Assembly: GCA_018334735.1 (NCBI GenBank)
Contig: JAGXLK010000003.1
Location: forward strand, 1-17,361
Direction: 5' to 3'
From: Planctomycetota bacterium
GTDB lineage: Bacteria; Planctomycetota; Brocadiia; SM23-32
DNA: 17,361 nucleotides
Below are positions 1 through 7,664 of the stretch, piece after piece. Position 1 is the first letter of the stretch. Every line of letters starts with the position of its first letter. The translations under genes and the position numbers were made by a program. Below the pieces are notes generated by a model. The model saw only the letters and a list, made by a program, of their open reading frames with translations, was not told the DNA's origin and searched no databases.

Positions 1-6
1 CTTGTG

Positions 7-1125
7 TCAGTGGCTCCGCCCGCGTTTGCTGAGATTCTCATCAAATCCCATCGCCCGCGTGGGCAGACCATTCTTCCAGCCTTCACCCAGCGGCAGGAGT
101 TCGAGCAGACCAAACATGGTCCCATCGCTACGAATCGTAAAAGAACCGCGGCAACCGGTGGGACGGTGTTCGGGAAACGCTGTGTTCAAGGCATGGATCG
201 GTTTTCGGGACCACTTACCTTCCCCGTCAAGCTGAGCGTGCATGAGCTGCCCTGGTCCGCGTCGGTGGTCGATGTAGAACACGTGCGGTTGCTGGTCTCG
301 ATCCAGCAGAATGCTGCCCTGCGCGAGGATGAGCGGCGGCGGAATTTTCTCGTGTCGCTCCCGGGCGATGTCGCGGGCAATCACATCCATCTGCGGCGGT
401 CGCGCCGACAGCTCGACCGGTGTCCCGTCAGCTCTGGTCCAGCTCCGTCCGCCGTCATCGCTCTTCATGTATGCAACTGCCTGATGCAAACCGCGATGGT
501 GCCAGATCGCCTCGCTCTCGTAAAAATCAATCACCGTGTGCAGAATGCCCTCCGGCGAGATTGCCAGCCCGCCGTGGAACGCACCATAACCCGTAAGATC
601 AGGATCACGGTGCACCAGTTTCGTTCGTTTGTCCCATTTTTCATCGGAAGGTTTGACATAGAGATCCACCCCGTTCCACCGGTCGGCGGACCGCATCGTC
701 AGATACAGTGTTCCGTCCGAACCGCAGACCGGGATCGGATATGTGCCCTCACCAATAATTTCGGGCTCGGTCCAGCCGGAAGCATCGTTCCGCTCGACGG
801 ACCGCCGGTAGGTCACAGGCGAATTATGACCGCTGATCACGGCGTGAAGATAGCCCTCGTAATCCATAACGATATTGGGACGCGCATGATTATCGACTCC
901 TTTGTTCAGCGTGCAGACAGAGGAAAACTGGCCGGTTTTGTGGTCGAACGTGCGAACCTGGTTCAGATATCCATCGGATTTCGGGACGTTGCCCTTTCCG
1001 TGGATGGGTCTGGCCGGCGCAATACAATCCTGCCAGACGATGTGGGTTTTACCGTTCCAGCTGACGAGTTTTCCCCCGCCGCCGGACGTCGCGCGCTCAC
1101 TGCCCTGATTGGAAACGAGGTCCAT
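7..1125 (-). CDS. BNR-4-type repeat (sialidase-like beta-propeller) protein
   Basis: The 372-residue protein is complete: the stop is TGA at 9-7, and the ATG at 1125 follows a strong GAGGAG ribosome site six bases upstream. An in-frame TGA at 1185-1183 limits any extension. It has no signal peptide or membrane segment. The sequence looks like a propeller of BNR/Asp-box type. A clear Asp-box (S-x-D-x-G-x-x-W) spans residues 222-229 (SDDGGRSW), and related strands include GSDGTLYL near 135-142 and RSDGTMFG near 332-339. The family resemblance is to 'BNR repeat-containing family member' (BNR-4) proteins, common in Planctomycetes and Verrucomicrobia near sulfatases and polysaccharide lyases; some relatives are ulvan or rhamnogalacturonan lyases. 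I cannot assign a substrate or catalytic residues. It lies 550 bp downstream of the radical SAM gene, behind a hairpin-rich gap, so it may be transcribed separately. Confidence 0.8.
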   Translation of the reverse strand: MDLVSNQGSERATSGGGGKLVSWNGKTHIVWQDCIAPARPIHGKGNVPKSDGYLNQVRTFDHKTGQFSSVCTLNKGVDNHARPNIVMDYEGYLHAVISGHNSPVTYRRSVERNDASGWTEPEIIGEGTYPIPVCGSDGTLYLTMRSADRWNGVDLYVKPSDEKWDKRTKLVHRDPDLTGYGAFHGGLAISPEGILHTVIDFYESEAIWHHRGLHQAVAYMKSDDGGRSWTRADGTPVELSARPPQMDVIARDIARERHEKIPPPLILAQGSILLDRDQQPHVFYIDHRRGPGQLMHAQLDGEGKWSRKPIHALNTAFPEHRPTGCRGSFTIRSDGTMFGLLELLPLGEGWKNGLPTRAMGFDENLSKRGRSH

Positions 1126-1332
1126 CGCAAACTCCTCAGGAGCTTTGCTCGTAAAAAAGGCGAACCGAGTGAACGAAAAAACTCAAGATGAAAGGCATTA
1201 AAATATAACCCAATCGCGACAAAAAACAAACGGCGCCCTTATAAGAGATGTCCTGGTTTGATGCTGACCCACCGGGGGACCGATCCCTTCTCTCCGGGAA
1301 TTGGGTTGTATGAGTTACGAGACTCTGCAATC

Positions 1333-1541
1333 GCGCCCCGCATATGTGTGGCGCCCCGGATCCGTGAGGCTGGGGATATTTCGGGAAGTATCCCGTCTCC
1401 GGAAAGGATGGACGCATGCTGGAGGCAGATCTGTGGTGGGCCTTCAGCCCACTATATTTTTCTCCGCACCCTTAACCCAGGGCTCCAAGGACCTTCAGTC
1501 CTCTGTACCCTGGGCTGTTATCTACAGGGCTGTTGGCCCTG
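1333..1541. repeat. Cluster of five GC-rich palindromes, two with CTTCA loops
   Basis: Five stem-loops can be read directly. (1) 1333-1354 is an imperfect palindrome centred on CATATG with GCGCC/GGCGC ends. (2) 1373-1394 is GGGATA/TATCCC, with the stem extended inward by TTC/GAA. (3) 1436-1452 is GTGGGC-CTTCA-GCCCAC. (4) 1476-1514 is CCCAGGG/CCCTGGG enclosing an inner GGAC-CTTCA-GTCC hairpin (1489-1501). (5) 1525-1541 is CAGGGC-TGTTG-GCCCTG. Stems 3 and 4 share the CTTCA loop while their stem bases differ but remain complementary, which suggests a structured repeat element or RNA rather than chance. The type resembles intergenic hairpin repeats seen in PVC-type genomes; that comparison is from memory. 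Confidence 0.6.
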
Positions 1542-1577
1542 AGAAGCGCTCTCCCGGCAATCCTGTTATTGCAATGT

Positions 1578-1637
1578 GCCATGCCGCGAGTACCTGTGTA
1601 GCCTTCTGCCATACCGTGAGCTACAAAGGCATGTAGC
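1578..1637. repeat. Imperfect tandem duplication with TGTAGC/GCTACA inverted repeat
   Basis: Two adjacent segments of about 30 bases start with GCCAT(G/A)CCG(C/T)GAG and each contains a TGTAGC. Identity is high only in the first 13 bases. TGTAGC at 1597-1602 is complementary to GCTACA at 1620-1625, so a 6-bp stem is possible. It lies 38 bp downstream of the radical SAM gene stop (minus strand) and lacks the T-run of a classical terminator. Confidence 0.35.
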
Positions 1638-1675
1638 ACGGGCTCCTCGGGCTTCTTAGTGGTCAGAAACAGCGC

Positions 1676-4600
1676 TCAACCCTCGCTCCACAGCGGGCAT
1701 TTGCGCCCGATGCATTCTTTGTTCTGGCGGTATTGCTCGCATTCCAGCGGCGCCTCGGCGGTCAGCCCCAGGGGCAACATCTGCTCGCTTATCTCCGCCA
1801 CACGCTGAAGACTCAACCAGCAATCCCGCTGACAGCACCGGGCTGCCTCGAAATCGGAGATCTTTTCGAGCAGTTGCATCGTGATTCTCTGCACAAGCTG
1901 GCGTTCGGTACCTTTGACCGGATTCGCACCGAGGATGATCGCCATCCCGGCAGCAGCGCCCGTTGCCCCCCCGCATGCGCCGAGAAAGGCACAAGCCCCG
2001 CCGGCAATCGTCGCCCCGCGCTCGACCGCGGTCCGAATATCGCCGTCATCGATACGACCTCCAGCGTTCCGGAACGCCGTGACAATCACCGCCGGAACGA
2101 GCGAATGATGCTCCGGACCGTGGACGGGTAACGCAGAATGGCGCCGAATCTTCTTGAACAGCACAATCAGATCGGTTTCATCCGAACGAAGACAGATCCG
2201 CTCGATGACCTTCAACGCGTCTTCCCGGTGACACGAATCGCAGACGAAATGGTCTCCCTCGCAGACCGCATTCGCAGGATGTGTCTCGCCGCAGAAATAA
2301 CATTCTTCATCGCGGTTGCGGTCAAGATACTCCAGAGGCGCCCCGCAGACCATACAACCTGAAGAGAGCTTGGGGACGGTATGCGTATCCGCACCCGCCT
2401 GGTCTTCAGGGCCGGCGAAACACGCACAGCGAGACTCCTGCTCAAGATTTGTGACTTCCCCCTCCTCCCCGAGCGTGAAGACGCTTGTGTCGTCGCCCAA
2501 TCCGTCCTGCCAGACGACTTCGGTCACGCGACCGCGTTCCAGGACGTGCCCGTCATCGGTCACGACCGCCGCGAACGGACCTCGATAGAACAGTTTCTGT
2601 TCTTCGGCCGCTTTGGGCTTCACCGCCGCGTAGGTGATTGAATGGAACTGGTGGCCGCGGACGTTTCGGTATGGGAAACGTTTAAGAACCGTTGCGTTTC
2701 GCAGTCCCACATCCGCCAGCAGCTGGAAGAGACGTTCCTGCCGGAGGGCGCCCCCGAGACATTCCCCGCGCAGTTTTTCGCTGTATTTGATCTCGATCGG
2801 GATTGCGTCTTCGCTGGTAACGTCGGAAATCACCAGTTTTCCGCCCGGTTTGAGAACCCGCACTATTTCTCGGAAAACGCGCCGTTTGTGTGGCGACAGG
2901 TTGATCACACAATTTGAGATCACAACATCGACCGTGTCGTCTTCGAGGGGCAGTTCTTCCAGGAATCCGCGTCGGAACTCGACGTTGTCGTATCCCAGAT
3001 TCTCAGCCACTTCTGTGGCGGCATCTTCCGCCCGCTGGAGCATCTCCGACAACATATCGACTCCGATTACGCGTCCCTCGGATCCCACACGGGAGGAGGC
3101 GACAAAACATTCCATCCCGGCTCCACACCCGAGATCAAGAACGGTCTGACCTTCTTCCAGATCAGCATCATCGACCGGGCTTCCGCATCCGTAACTTCGC
3201 AGGCGTGCTTCTTCCGGCACGAAAGAGATATTCCCTTCGTCGTACTGAGCCGGATTCAAGATTTCTTCGTTCGGTTTCTCTGCCGCCACCGAGTAAAAAT
3301 CCCGCGCAAGCGTATGGCCATCCTTACCGGGCAACGAAAGAACACAATTGGAATGCGTGAACAGAACTCCGGTGTCGCTTTCCCCGCACTCGTGGAGCCA
3401 CTCCCCCATCCGGAGTCGGAACCCGGGCGAATCTTGTTCGGGGAACTTTTCGGCTTCTTCGGCGATCAACCACTGGACAATTTTGCGGTAAAGCGGCATA
3501 TAGGGATCGGCACCGACAAATGTTCCCCCGTGACTGAGGCTATGGTCAATGTCGCCGCCCCCGAGGATCAGCCCGAAAGGATCATCGCGATAACGTTCGC
3601 AATCGACAAGCGAACTCTCACGGAGCTCGGTCAGTCTCTTGCTTTCGCGCCAGACTCTTTCCAAACCGTCCCTGGCGTCCCCGCAGACAGCACGTTCCTC
3701 GTTCACAAGTGCCGGGGAGGGATAAACGGCCGCATCCGGGCCGACAGTCAGGGATTCCCAGCCCGCATTGCTCAGATCGAATCGGCTGCCGGGGATTGAG
3801 AACACCTGGGACTTCAGGATTTCGAGGTTGTCCACGAGGACGTCTTCCCGCTCCCCTGCACGGGCGGCTTCCACCAGTTCAGGAAAGATCTCTTCCGGTT
3901 CAACGAACAGGTCGGGCCCCGCTTCCCCCCGGGTGAACAACCACATGAAATGCACGTTGTGCACCCCGAGATCGGCGCCTTTAGCAACCACGTTGCTCAT
4001 ATCTTCCAGATTGCGGCGCTGCACCGACATGGCGATGGTCGTGGGAAATCCGGCGGCCGTTATCTCCTGCACGTTTGAGCAAACACGCTGGAAAGAACCC
4101 TTACCGCGAACCGCATCGTGGTTGTTCTGCATACCGTCCAGGCTCACCTGAAAATGAACCCGTTCCCGGTCCCAGCCCTCCATTGGTTGGAGAAACCGGG
4201 ACGCCCCGATGGCATTTGTCAGGATTACCACGTGAGCGTTCCTGGCGTTCAGAATTTTTTCCCAAAGCGAATAAACTCCGTCGTAGACGAACGGTTCACC
4301 ACCGGTAAAATAGAAGACTTCGGTGCCGAGTTCCAGGGCCTCATCGATCAGTTTTTCCGCCCGTTGCGGTGCCAGTTCCTCACCGGTTTCGGGCGAACAG
4401 GAAAACATGCAGTGACGGCATTGTGCATTGCAGCGGTTCGTGAGGTGGAACCAGCATTCCCGGAGTCTTTTCAGGGAAAGGCAATCGGCCCTGCCGGTAT
4501 AGGGAGGCGGAGTCTCCGATTCAATCTGACCTTCAATCCGGCGCAGGTGGGACCATGCTTCAAGTTCGGAGACATGGTAGTGTCGGGCGTAATCACAGGC

Positions 4601-4756
4601 GATCTTCTCGGGGTCGCCCCCGTCGACGATTCGTTGCATTAAAAAATCGGCGCGGCCGTTCGGAACGCACCAGTCCGGTTTGTTGGGCCAGACATAGATG
4701 GGCTGCTCGTGCGCTTCGAGGCGCACCAACTCCGCCTGGCGGGTGCTGATAGTCAT
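1676..4756 (-). CDS. Radical SAM / ArsM-like methyltransferase / DUF5714-like fusion protein
   Basis: Residues are numbered here from a GTG at 4777. The likelier start is the ATG at 4756 (residue 8), which has a GGAAAGGA ribosome site; the GTG has none. Domain order: residues 26-85 resemble a PqqD-like (peptide-binding) fold. Residues 108-440 are a radical SAM domain with C116-x3-C120-x2-C123 for the 4Fe-4S cluster and GGEP at 159-162. Residues 500-720 are a class I methyltransferase with the SAM-binding motif VLDLGCGAG (547-554) and the three ArsM-type cysteines: YGCGSP (C531), SNCVINLSP (C623) and GECLGGAL (C673). Residues 805-1033 resemble DUF5714, with CxxC pairs at 808/811, 826/829 and 846/849, a Gly/Ala-rich stretch (923-950) and further cysteine pairs near the C-terminus. 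ArsM enzymes methylate As(III). Arsenic or another thiophilic substrate is inferred, as is a combined radical SAM and methylation pathway. It follows the glycosidase gene by 17 bp. Confidence 0.85.
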   Translation of the reverse strand: MTISTRQAELVRLEAHEQPIYVWPNKPDWCVPNGRADFLMQRIVDGGDPEKIACDYARHYHVSELEAWSHLRRIEGQIESETPPPYTGRADCLSLKRLRECWFHLTNRCNAQCRHCMFSCSPETGEELAPQRAEKLIDEALELGTEVFYFTGGEPFVYDGVYSLWEKILNARNAHVVILTNAIGASRFLQPMEGWDRERVHFQVSLDGMQNNHDAVRGKGSFQRVCSNVQEITAAGFPTTIAMSVQRRNLEDMSNVVAKGADLGVHNVHFMWLFTRGEAGPDLFVEPEEIFPELVEAARAGEREDVLVDNLEILKSQVFSIPGSRFDLSNAGWESLTVGPDAAVYPSPALVNEERAVCGDARDGLERVWRESKRLTELRESSLVDCERYRDDPFGLILGGGDIDHSLSHGGTFVGADPYMPLYRKIVQWLIAEEAEKFPEQDSPGFRLRMGEWLHECGESDTGVLFTHSNCVLSLPGKDGHTLARDFYSVAAEKPNEEILNPAQYDEGNISFVPEEARLRSYGCGSPVDDADLEEGQTVLDLGCGAGMECFVASSRVGSEGRVIGVDMLSEMLQRAEDAATEVAENLGYDNVEFRRGFLEELPLEDDTVDVVISNCVINLSPHKRRVFREIVRVLKPGGKLVISDVTSEDAIPIEIKYSEKLRGECLGGALRQERLFQLLADVGLRNATVLKRFPYRNVRGHQFHSITYAAVKPKAAEEQKLFYRGPFAAVVTDDGHVLERGRVTEVVWQDGLGDDTSVFTLGEEGEVTNLEQESRCACFAGPEDQAGADTHTVPKLSSGCMVCGAPLEYLDRNRDEECYFCGETHPANAVCEGDHFVCDSCHREDALKVIERICLRSDETDLIVLFKKIRRHSALPVHGPEHHSLVPAVIVTAFRNAGGRIDDGDIRTAVERGATIAGGACAFLGACGGATGAAAGMAIILGANPVKGTERQLVQRITMQLLEKISDFEAARCCQRDCWLSLQRVAEISEQMLPLGLTAEAPLECEQYRQNKECIGRKCPLWSEG

Positions 4757-4773
4757 GGGGTTTCCTTTCCGCT

Positions 4774-7227
4774 TCACTTTTTCGCCAGTTCCATCAGGTG
4801 AAATCCTCTGCCCTCGATATGCGCGGCCAGTTTCGAGAGAGACCGGCCGGAGCCAGGATTCCCGGCGTCCCAGGCCCCACGCTCGCTCGAATACTGCCGC
4901 AGCACGTATTTCTTATCCGCATCCACAACAGCGGAAATATCAACCGGGGCTGAGAGCGGCGATTCGCGACTGCTTCCCAGGGCCACCAGAATCCGCTCCT
5001 CGTTCCGAAAACCCAGCGCGTGGATGTCGTCATGTTCAGCACTCACGAGGGCCGTTACGTCCTCCCGGAAAACATCTCGGGGCAAGTCTCCCTTAAATTC
5101 GGTATTGGCAAACAGGTGCAACTGCTCGCCCATACGCGCCGCAAAAAAGCTCACCTCGCCATCGTGATAACACACCCGGGTTGCCGCTGTCCACTCCCAG
5201 TCGGGGGGGATCAGTGGATTGATACCCGGGGGGCCCGGGCTCAGCATGATTCCGGCCACTCCTTCGATACCGGCCCAGAGGAACCGCGGAGGTTCCCACG
5301 GCGAAAGTCGCATCCCCCGGTTGACCAGACTCTCTCCATCAAACCATTCCGAAAACTGTCCCGGGACGGTATTGTAAAGCCTCGGGTTACGGTTGTAGTG
5401 TTCATAGGATGAATGCAACGCTTCGACCATAAGTTCGGGATGATACCGCGCGGCCGCAAAGGCATACCACCAGGTCACACCCGGCCAGACCCCACCCAGC
5501 AAACCTACAAATTTCGCCGGATCATAGAGCGGACCCTCACGGGAAACCGTCCGCAGGCCGCCCGGCGTCCAGAAATCGGGGCTTTTCAGGCGTCGAATAA
5601 TTCTATAAGCCACATCCTCCTCCGCCACCCGGAACAGGACAGGGAATAGTTCGTCGGCGGTCACGTCCGTGTGCTCACGTCCTTCGGTATCGATGTTGAG
5701 AAGGTAGAGCTGGCGGTCCGGGTCAAGCAGGTGTTCGTTGAGCGCATTTGTCAATTCCTGAGCCGCTTCGGTGTAATATTTTCCGTCCTCATCCCGGCCG
5801 ATATTCTCGGCCATGTGGCCCATCGCCCGGAGGGCGGCCGCGCATTCGGCGTTGATCTCGGTAACGGCCCCGTTGATCTGGTAATTCGGGATAACGTTCC
5901 GCCAGGAAGCGATTCCCCAGACCTCCATTCCATCGGCTTCGCAAAAAACCAGACCGCGTTCATCGCGTTGGCTCAGAATATAGTCCGAAGCGCACCGCAC
6001 GCTGTCGTAGGTCTTCTCGAGCCATTCCATATCGCCGGTGCTTCGAGCATGGTGGTTGACCCCGAGCACGTACAGCGGCGTGCCATCATTGATGTTGAGA
6101 TCGTAGTCATCGACCTCGCCGGTCACAGCATTGTAATATTCCGGCATCATGCCGTTTTCATACTGGACCTCGGCGAGAGCCTCCAGCAGCGCCCGTGAAC
6201 TCTCGGGCCGATAGTGATCGCACCCGTAGACAAACCAGATAACATCTCGGGCGACCACATTGGACGAGACTCCCGGTTCGTTGGTAAAAGCTTCGCCCTG
6301 AGGATAATGGGCAAGTACACGAAGGAGATTGACTTTCGCCCAATGAGCACCATCGTTAATTACCGGATCTGGAGTCAAAAGCCGGCACCGGGAAAGTTCT
6401 TCCGCGTAATAATCCCGAGCGCGCTCCATAATTTCGTCAACATCCAGCAACCGTTCGAGTTTCTCTTCGGCCGTTGCTCGCCCCTCATCAGTGAAAGCGA
6501 GGATAAACGCCAAACTGTCTGTCTCTCCGGGACCGAGTTCTATCTGAATTTCCAGCCCGCCGATGACGTCACCTTCGTCTTCGTCAAGCCCCTCAAAACG
6601 CGGCATGACGTCGGTATCATAAAGCTGCCCCCAATCCTGGGTGAGGACATGGGCAGACGGTTGACGGGTCGCTGCCAGCGTCCGGACCCAGTCCGTATTG
6701 CCCTCTTCGCGCGCAAAAAGCGCCCTATTTTCTTCGTCGTACTCGCCCAGGATCCGGGGGTTAAGCCTCCGGCCCGCCAGACGGGCGAAAGAACTGACGC
6801 AAATCTTTCGGCTCGTTTCGGAATTGTTCTCCATCTCCACCTTCAGAAACACAACACACTCATCGCCGGGCGTCCCATCCTCCACCCGCGGGACGCATAT
6901 TGTCTCGCGCACAGCAACCCCGCCGGGGAGATCGAAGGTTCGGGCCTGACACGCCGGCTGGAAGGAAAACGTCGCCGGGCCGACTTTGGCCAGAGGCACA
7001 TTGCCCAGCAACTGACAACTCTCGCCACGGCACTGGGTAACACGGGTTTCGGCACTGCAGTAACGAAGCATCACGGCCCCGACCACCTCCTCGCCGATGT
7101 CGGAGGCGAAAACGGAATGGATCCGCCCGTCTGAACCCGTTTCAACCCACGTATGGCCGTTCCCGAGACTCGCACCGAAACCCAGCTCCCGATCTTCAAC
7201 CTCGTATGTCTGCAAATCTTTAGTCAT
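4774..7227 (-). CDS. Six-hairpin glycosidase (GH63/GH94/amylo-1,6-glucosidase-like)
   Basis: The 817-residue protein has no signal peptide. Residues 1-260 look like the beta-sandwich N-terminal domain found before (alpha/alpha)6-barrel glycosidases. Residues 280-665 form the barrel: VVARDVIWFVYGCDHY (324-339), with an acidic residue (D328) where clan relatives carry the general acid; NINDGTPLYVLG (378-389); GGVWPGVTWWYAFAAARY (578-595); and GQFSEWFDGES (623-633), where E627 is a candidate second catalytic residue. The C-terminal 130 residues are again beta-rich. Relatives hydrolyse alpha-glucosides or alpha-mannosides, or phosphorolyse disaccharides; I cannot decide the substrate. The ATG at 7227 has only a weak purine-rich site (AAGAAAG) upstream. 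It is the first gene of a two-gene unit with the radical SAM-methyltransferase gene, and a MITE-like element ends 45 bp upstream of it. Confidence 0.82.
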   Translation of the reverse strand: MTKDLQTYEVEDRELGFGASLGNGHTWVETGSDGRIHSVFASDIGEEVVGAVMLRYCSAETRVTQCRGESCQLLGNVPLAKVGPATFSFQPACQARTFDLPGGVAVRETICVPRVEDGTPGDECVVFLKVEMENNSETSRKICVSSFARLAGRRLNPRILGEYDEENRALFAREEGNTDWVRTLAATRQPSAHVLTQDWGQLYDTDVMPRFEGLDEDEGDVIGGLEIQIELGPGETDSLAFILAFTDEGRATAEEKLERLLDVDEIMERARDYYAEELSRCRLLTPDPVINDGAHWAKVNLLRVLAHYPQGEAFTNEPGVSSNVVARDVIWFVYGCDHYRPESSRALLEALAEVQYENGMMPEYYNAVTGEVDDYDLNINDGTPLYVLGVNHHARSTGDMEWLEKTYDSVRCASDYILSQRDERGLVFCEADGMEVWGIASWRNVIPNYQINGAVTEINAECAAALRAMGHMAENIGRDEDGKYYTEAAQELTNALNEHLLDPDRQLYLLNIDTEGREHTDVTADELFPVLFRVAEEDVAYRIIRRLKSPDFWTPGGLRTVSREGPLYDPAKFVGLLGGVWPGVTWWYAFAAARYHPELMVEALHSSYEHYNRNPRLYNTVPGQFSEWFDGESLVNRGMRLSPWEPPRFLWAGIEGVAGIMLSPGPPGINPLIPPDWEWTAATRVCYHDGEVSFFAARMGEQLHLFANTEFKGDLPRDVFREDVTALVSAEHDDIHALGFRNEERILVALGSSRESPLSAPVDISAVVDADKKYVLRQYSSERGAWDAGNPGSGRSLSKLAAHIEGRGFHLMELAKK

Positions 7228-7272
7228 AAGTATCTTTCTTATTCAAGGCTGTACGGACCGGACGCCGTCGTG

Positions 7273-7443
7273 CTAGTGCTGCGTGACATTTGATTTTATG
7301 GGTCGGCAGTAACGACGAGATTGCTTCGCTTCGCTCGCAATGACCAGGAACACGCTTAGAGCGTCATTGCGAGAAGCCTGTCGTTTAGGCGACGCGGCAA
7401 TCTCGCCGTTCTACCCCAAAAATCGAGTGTCATGAACCACTAG
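7273..7443. mobile_element. MITE-like 171-bp palindromic element with terminal inverted repeats
   Basis: The ends are CTAGTG (7273-7278) and CACTAG (7438-7443), and the inverted similarity continues inward: TGACA/TGTCA, GATTTT/AAAATC, TGGG/CCCC, then CGAGATTGC (7316-7324) against GCAATCTCG (7397-7405), and CTCGCAATGAC (7334-7344) against GTCATTGCGAG (7363-7373). The whole element can fold into one long hairpin. It has no coding capacity. The core is a pair of REP-like half-units. Such elements are mobilised in trans by a transposase; none is in this window. Confidence 0.7.
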
Positions 7444-7664
7444 GCTCTGTCCGAGAATGCTCTCTTTCATAAGTAACCCGGCCCGGATTAAGGATAATGG
7501 AAACCGCTATTGAGTACTGTTCACATCCCCTGGTTGCCAAACATCGGGATATTTTCGCAGCCCTCTCGAGCAGAGCACCTCACATGCTCCTTCCGCGGGG
7601 ACCTGCGGGCAAAAACGACGCTTTATCGCAAAGTCACCGTTGGCAGGCCAGCCGGGGCACTGGA
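7444..7664. other. Non-coding gap, no identified element
   Basis: This gap lies between the end of the MITE-like element and the stop of the DUF547 gene. I see no RNA gene and no convincing terminator. A CCGC/GCGG inverted repeat near 7596-7609 lacks a T-run in the direction of transcription. On the minus strand TACTTATGA occurs here (about 7465-7475) and again at the glycosidase start (about 7224-7232), flanking the element; this may be coincidence. Confidence 0.4.

Larger units (their letters stand above)
1126..1675. other. Non-coding intergenic gap rich in hairpins
   Basis: This 550-bp stretch separates the radical SAM-methyltransferase gene from the BNR gene. Short open frames on either strand show no recognisable protein and lack convincing ribosome sites. 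It contains several GC-rich palindromes (listed separately) and an imperfect direct repeat near 1578-1637. The roughly 80 bases upstream of the BNR gene are A/T-rich on the plus strand (1151-1230) and may hold its promoter, but I see no convincing -35/-10 pair. Confidence 0.6.

Noticed and set aside
4..1191. Long plus-strand open frame of 395 codons
   Set aside because: It lies antisense to the BNR gene, shows no recognisable motifs and has no good ribosome site; it is a shadow of codon bias on the other strand.
1676..4756. Anaerobic sulfatase maturase for the nearby sulfatases
   Set aside because: It is a radical SAM protein, but the fused ArsM-type methyltransferase and cysteine-rich domain, and its distance from the sulfatases, do not fit anSME.
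6214..7134. Plus-strand open frame of 306 codons inside the glycosidase gene
   Set aside because: The opposite strand carries a continuous glycosidase with family motifs, while this frame has none.
7273..7443. CRISPR-like repeats
   Set aside because: The repeats are inverted arms of one palindrome, not regularly spaced direct repeats with unique spacers; no cas genes are present.
7594..7610. Rho-independent terminator after the DUF547 gene
   Set aside because: The CCGC/GCGG stem is short, and the T-run on the minus strand comes before, not after, the hairpin.
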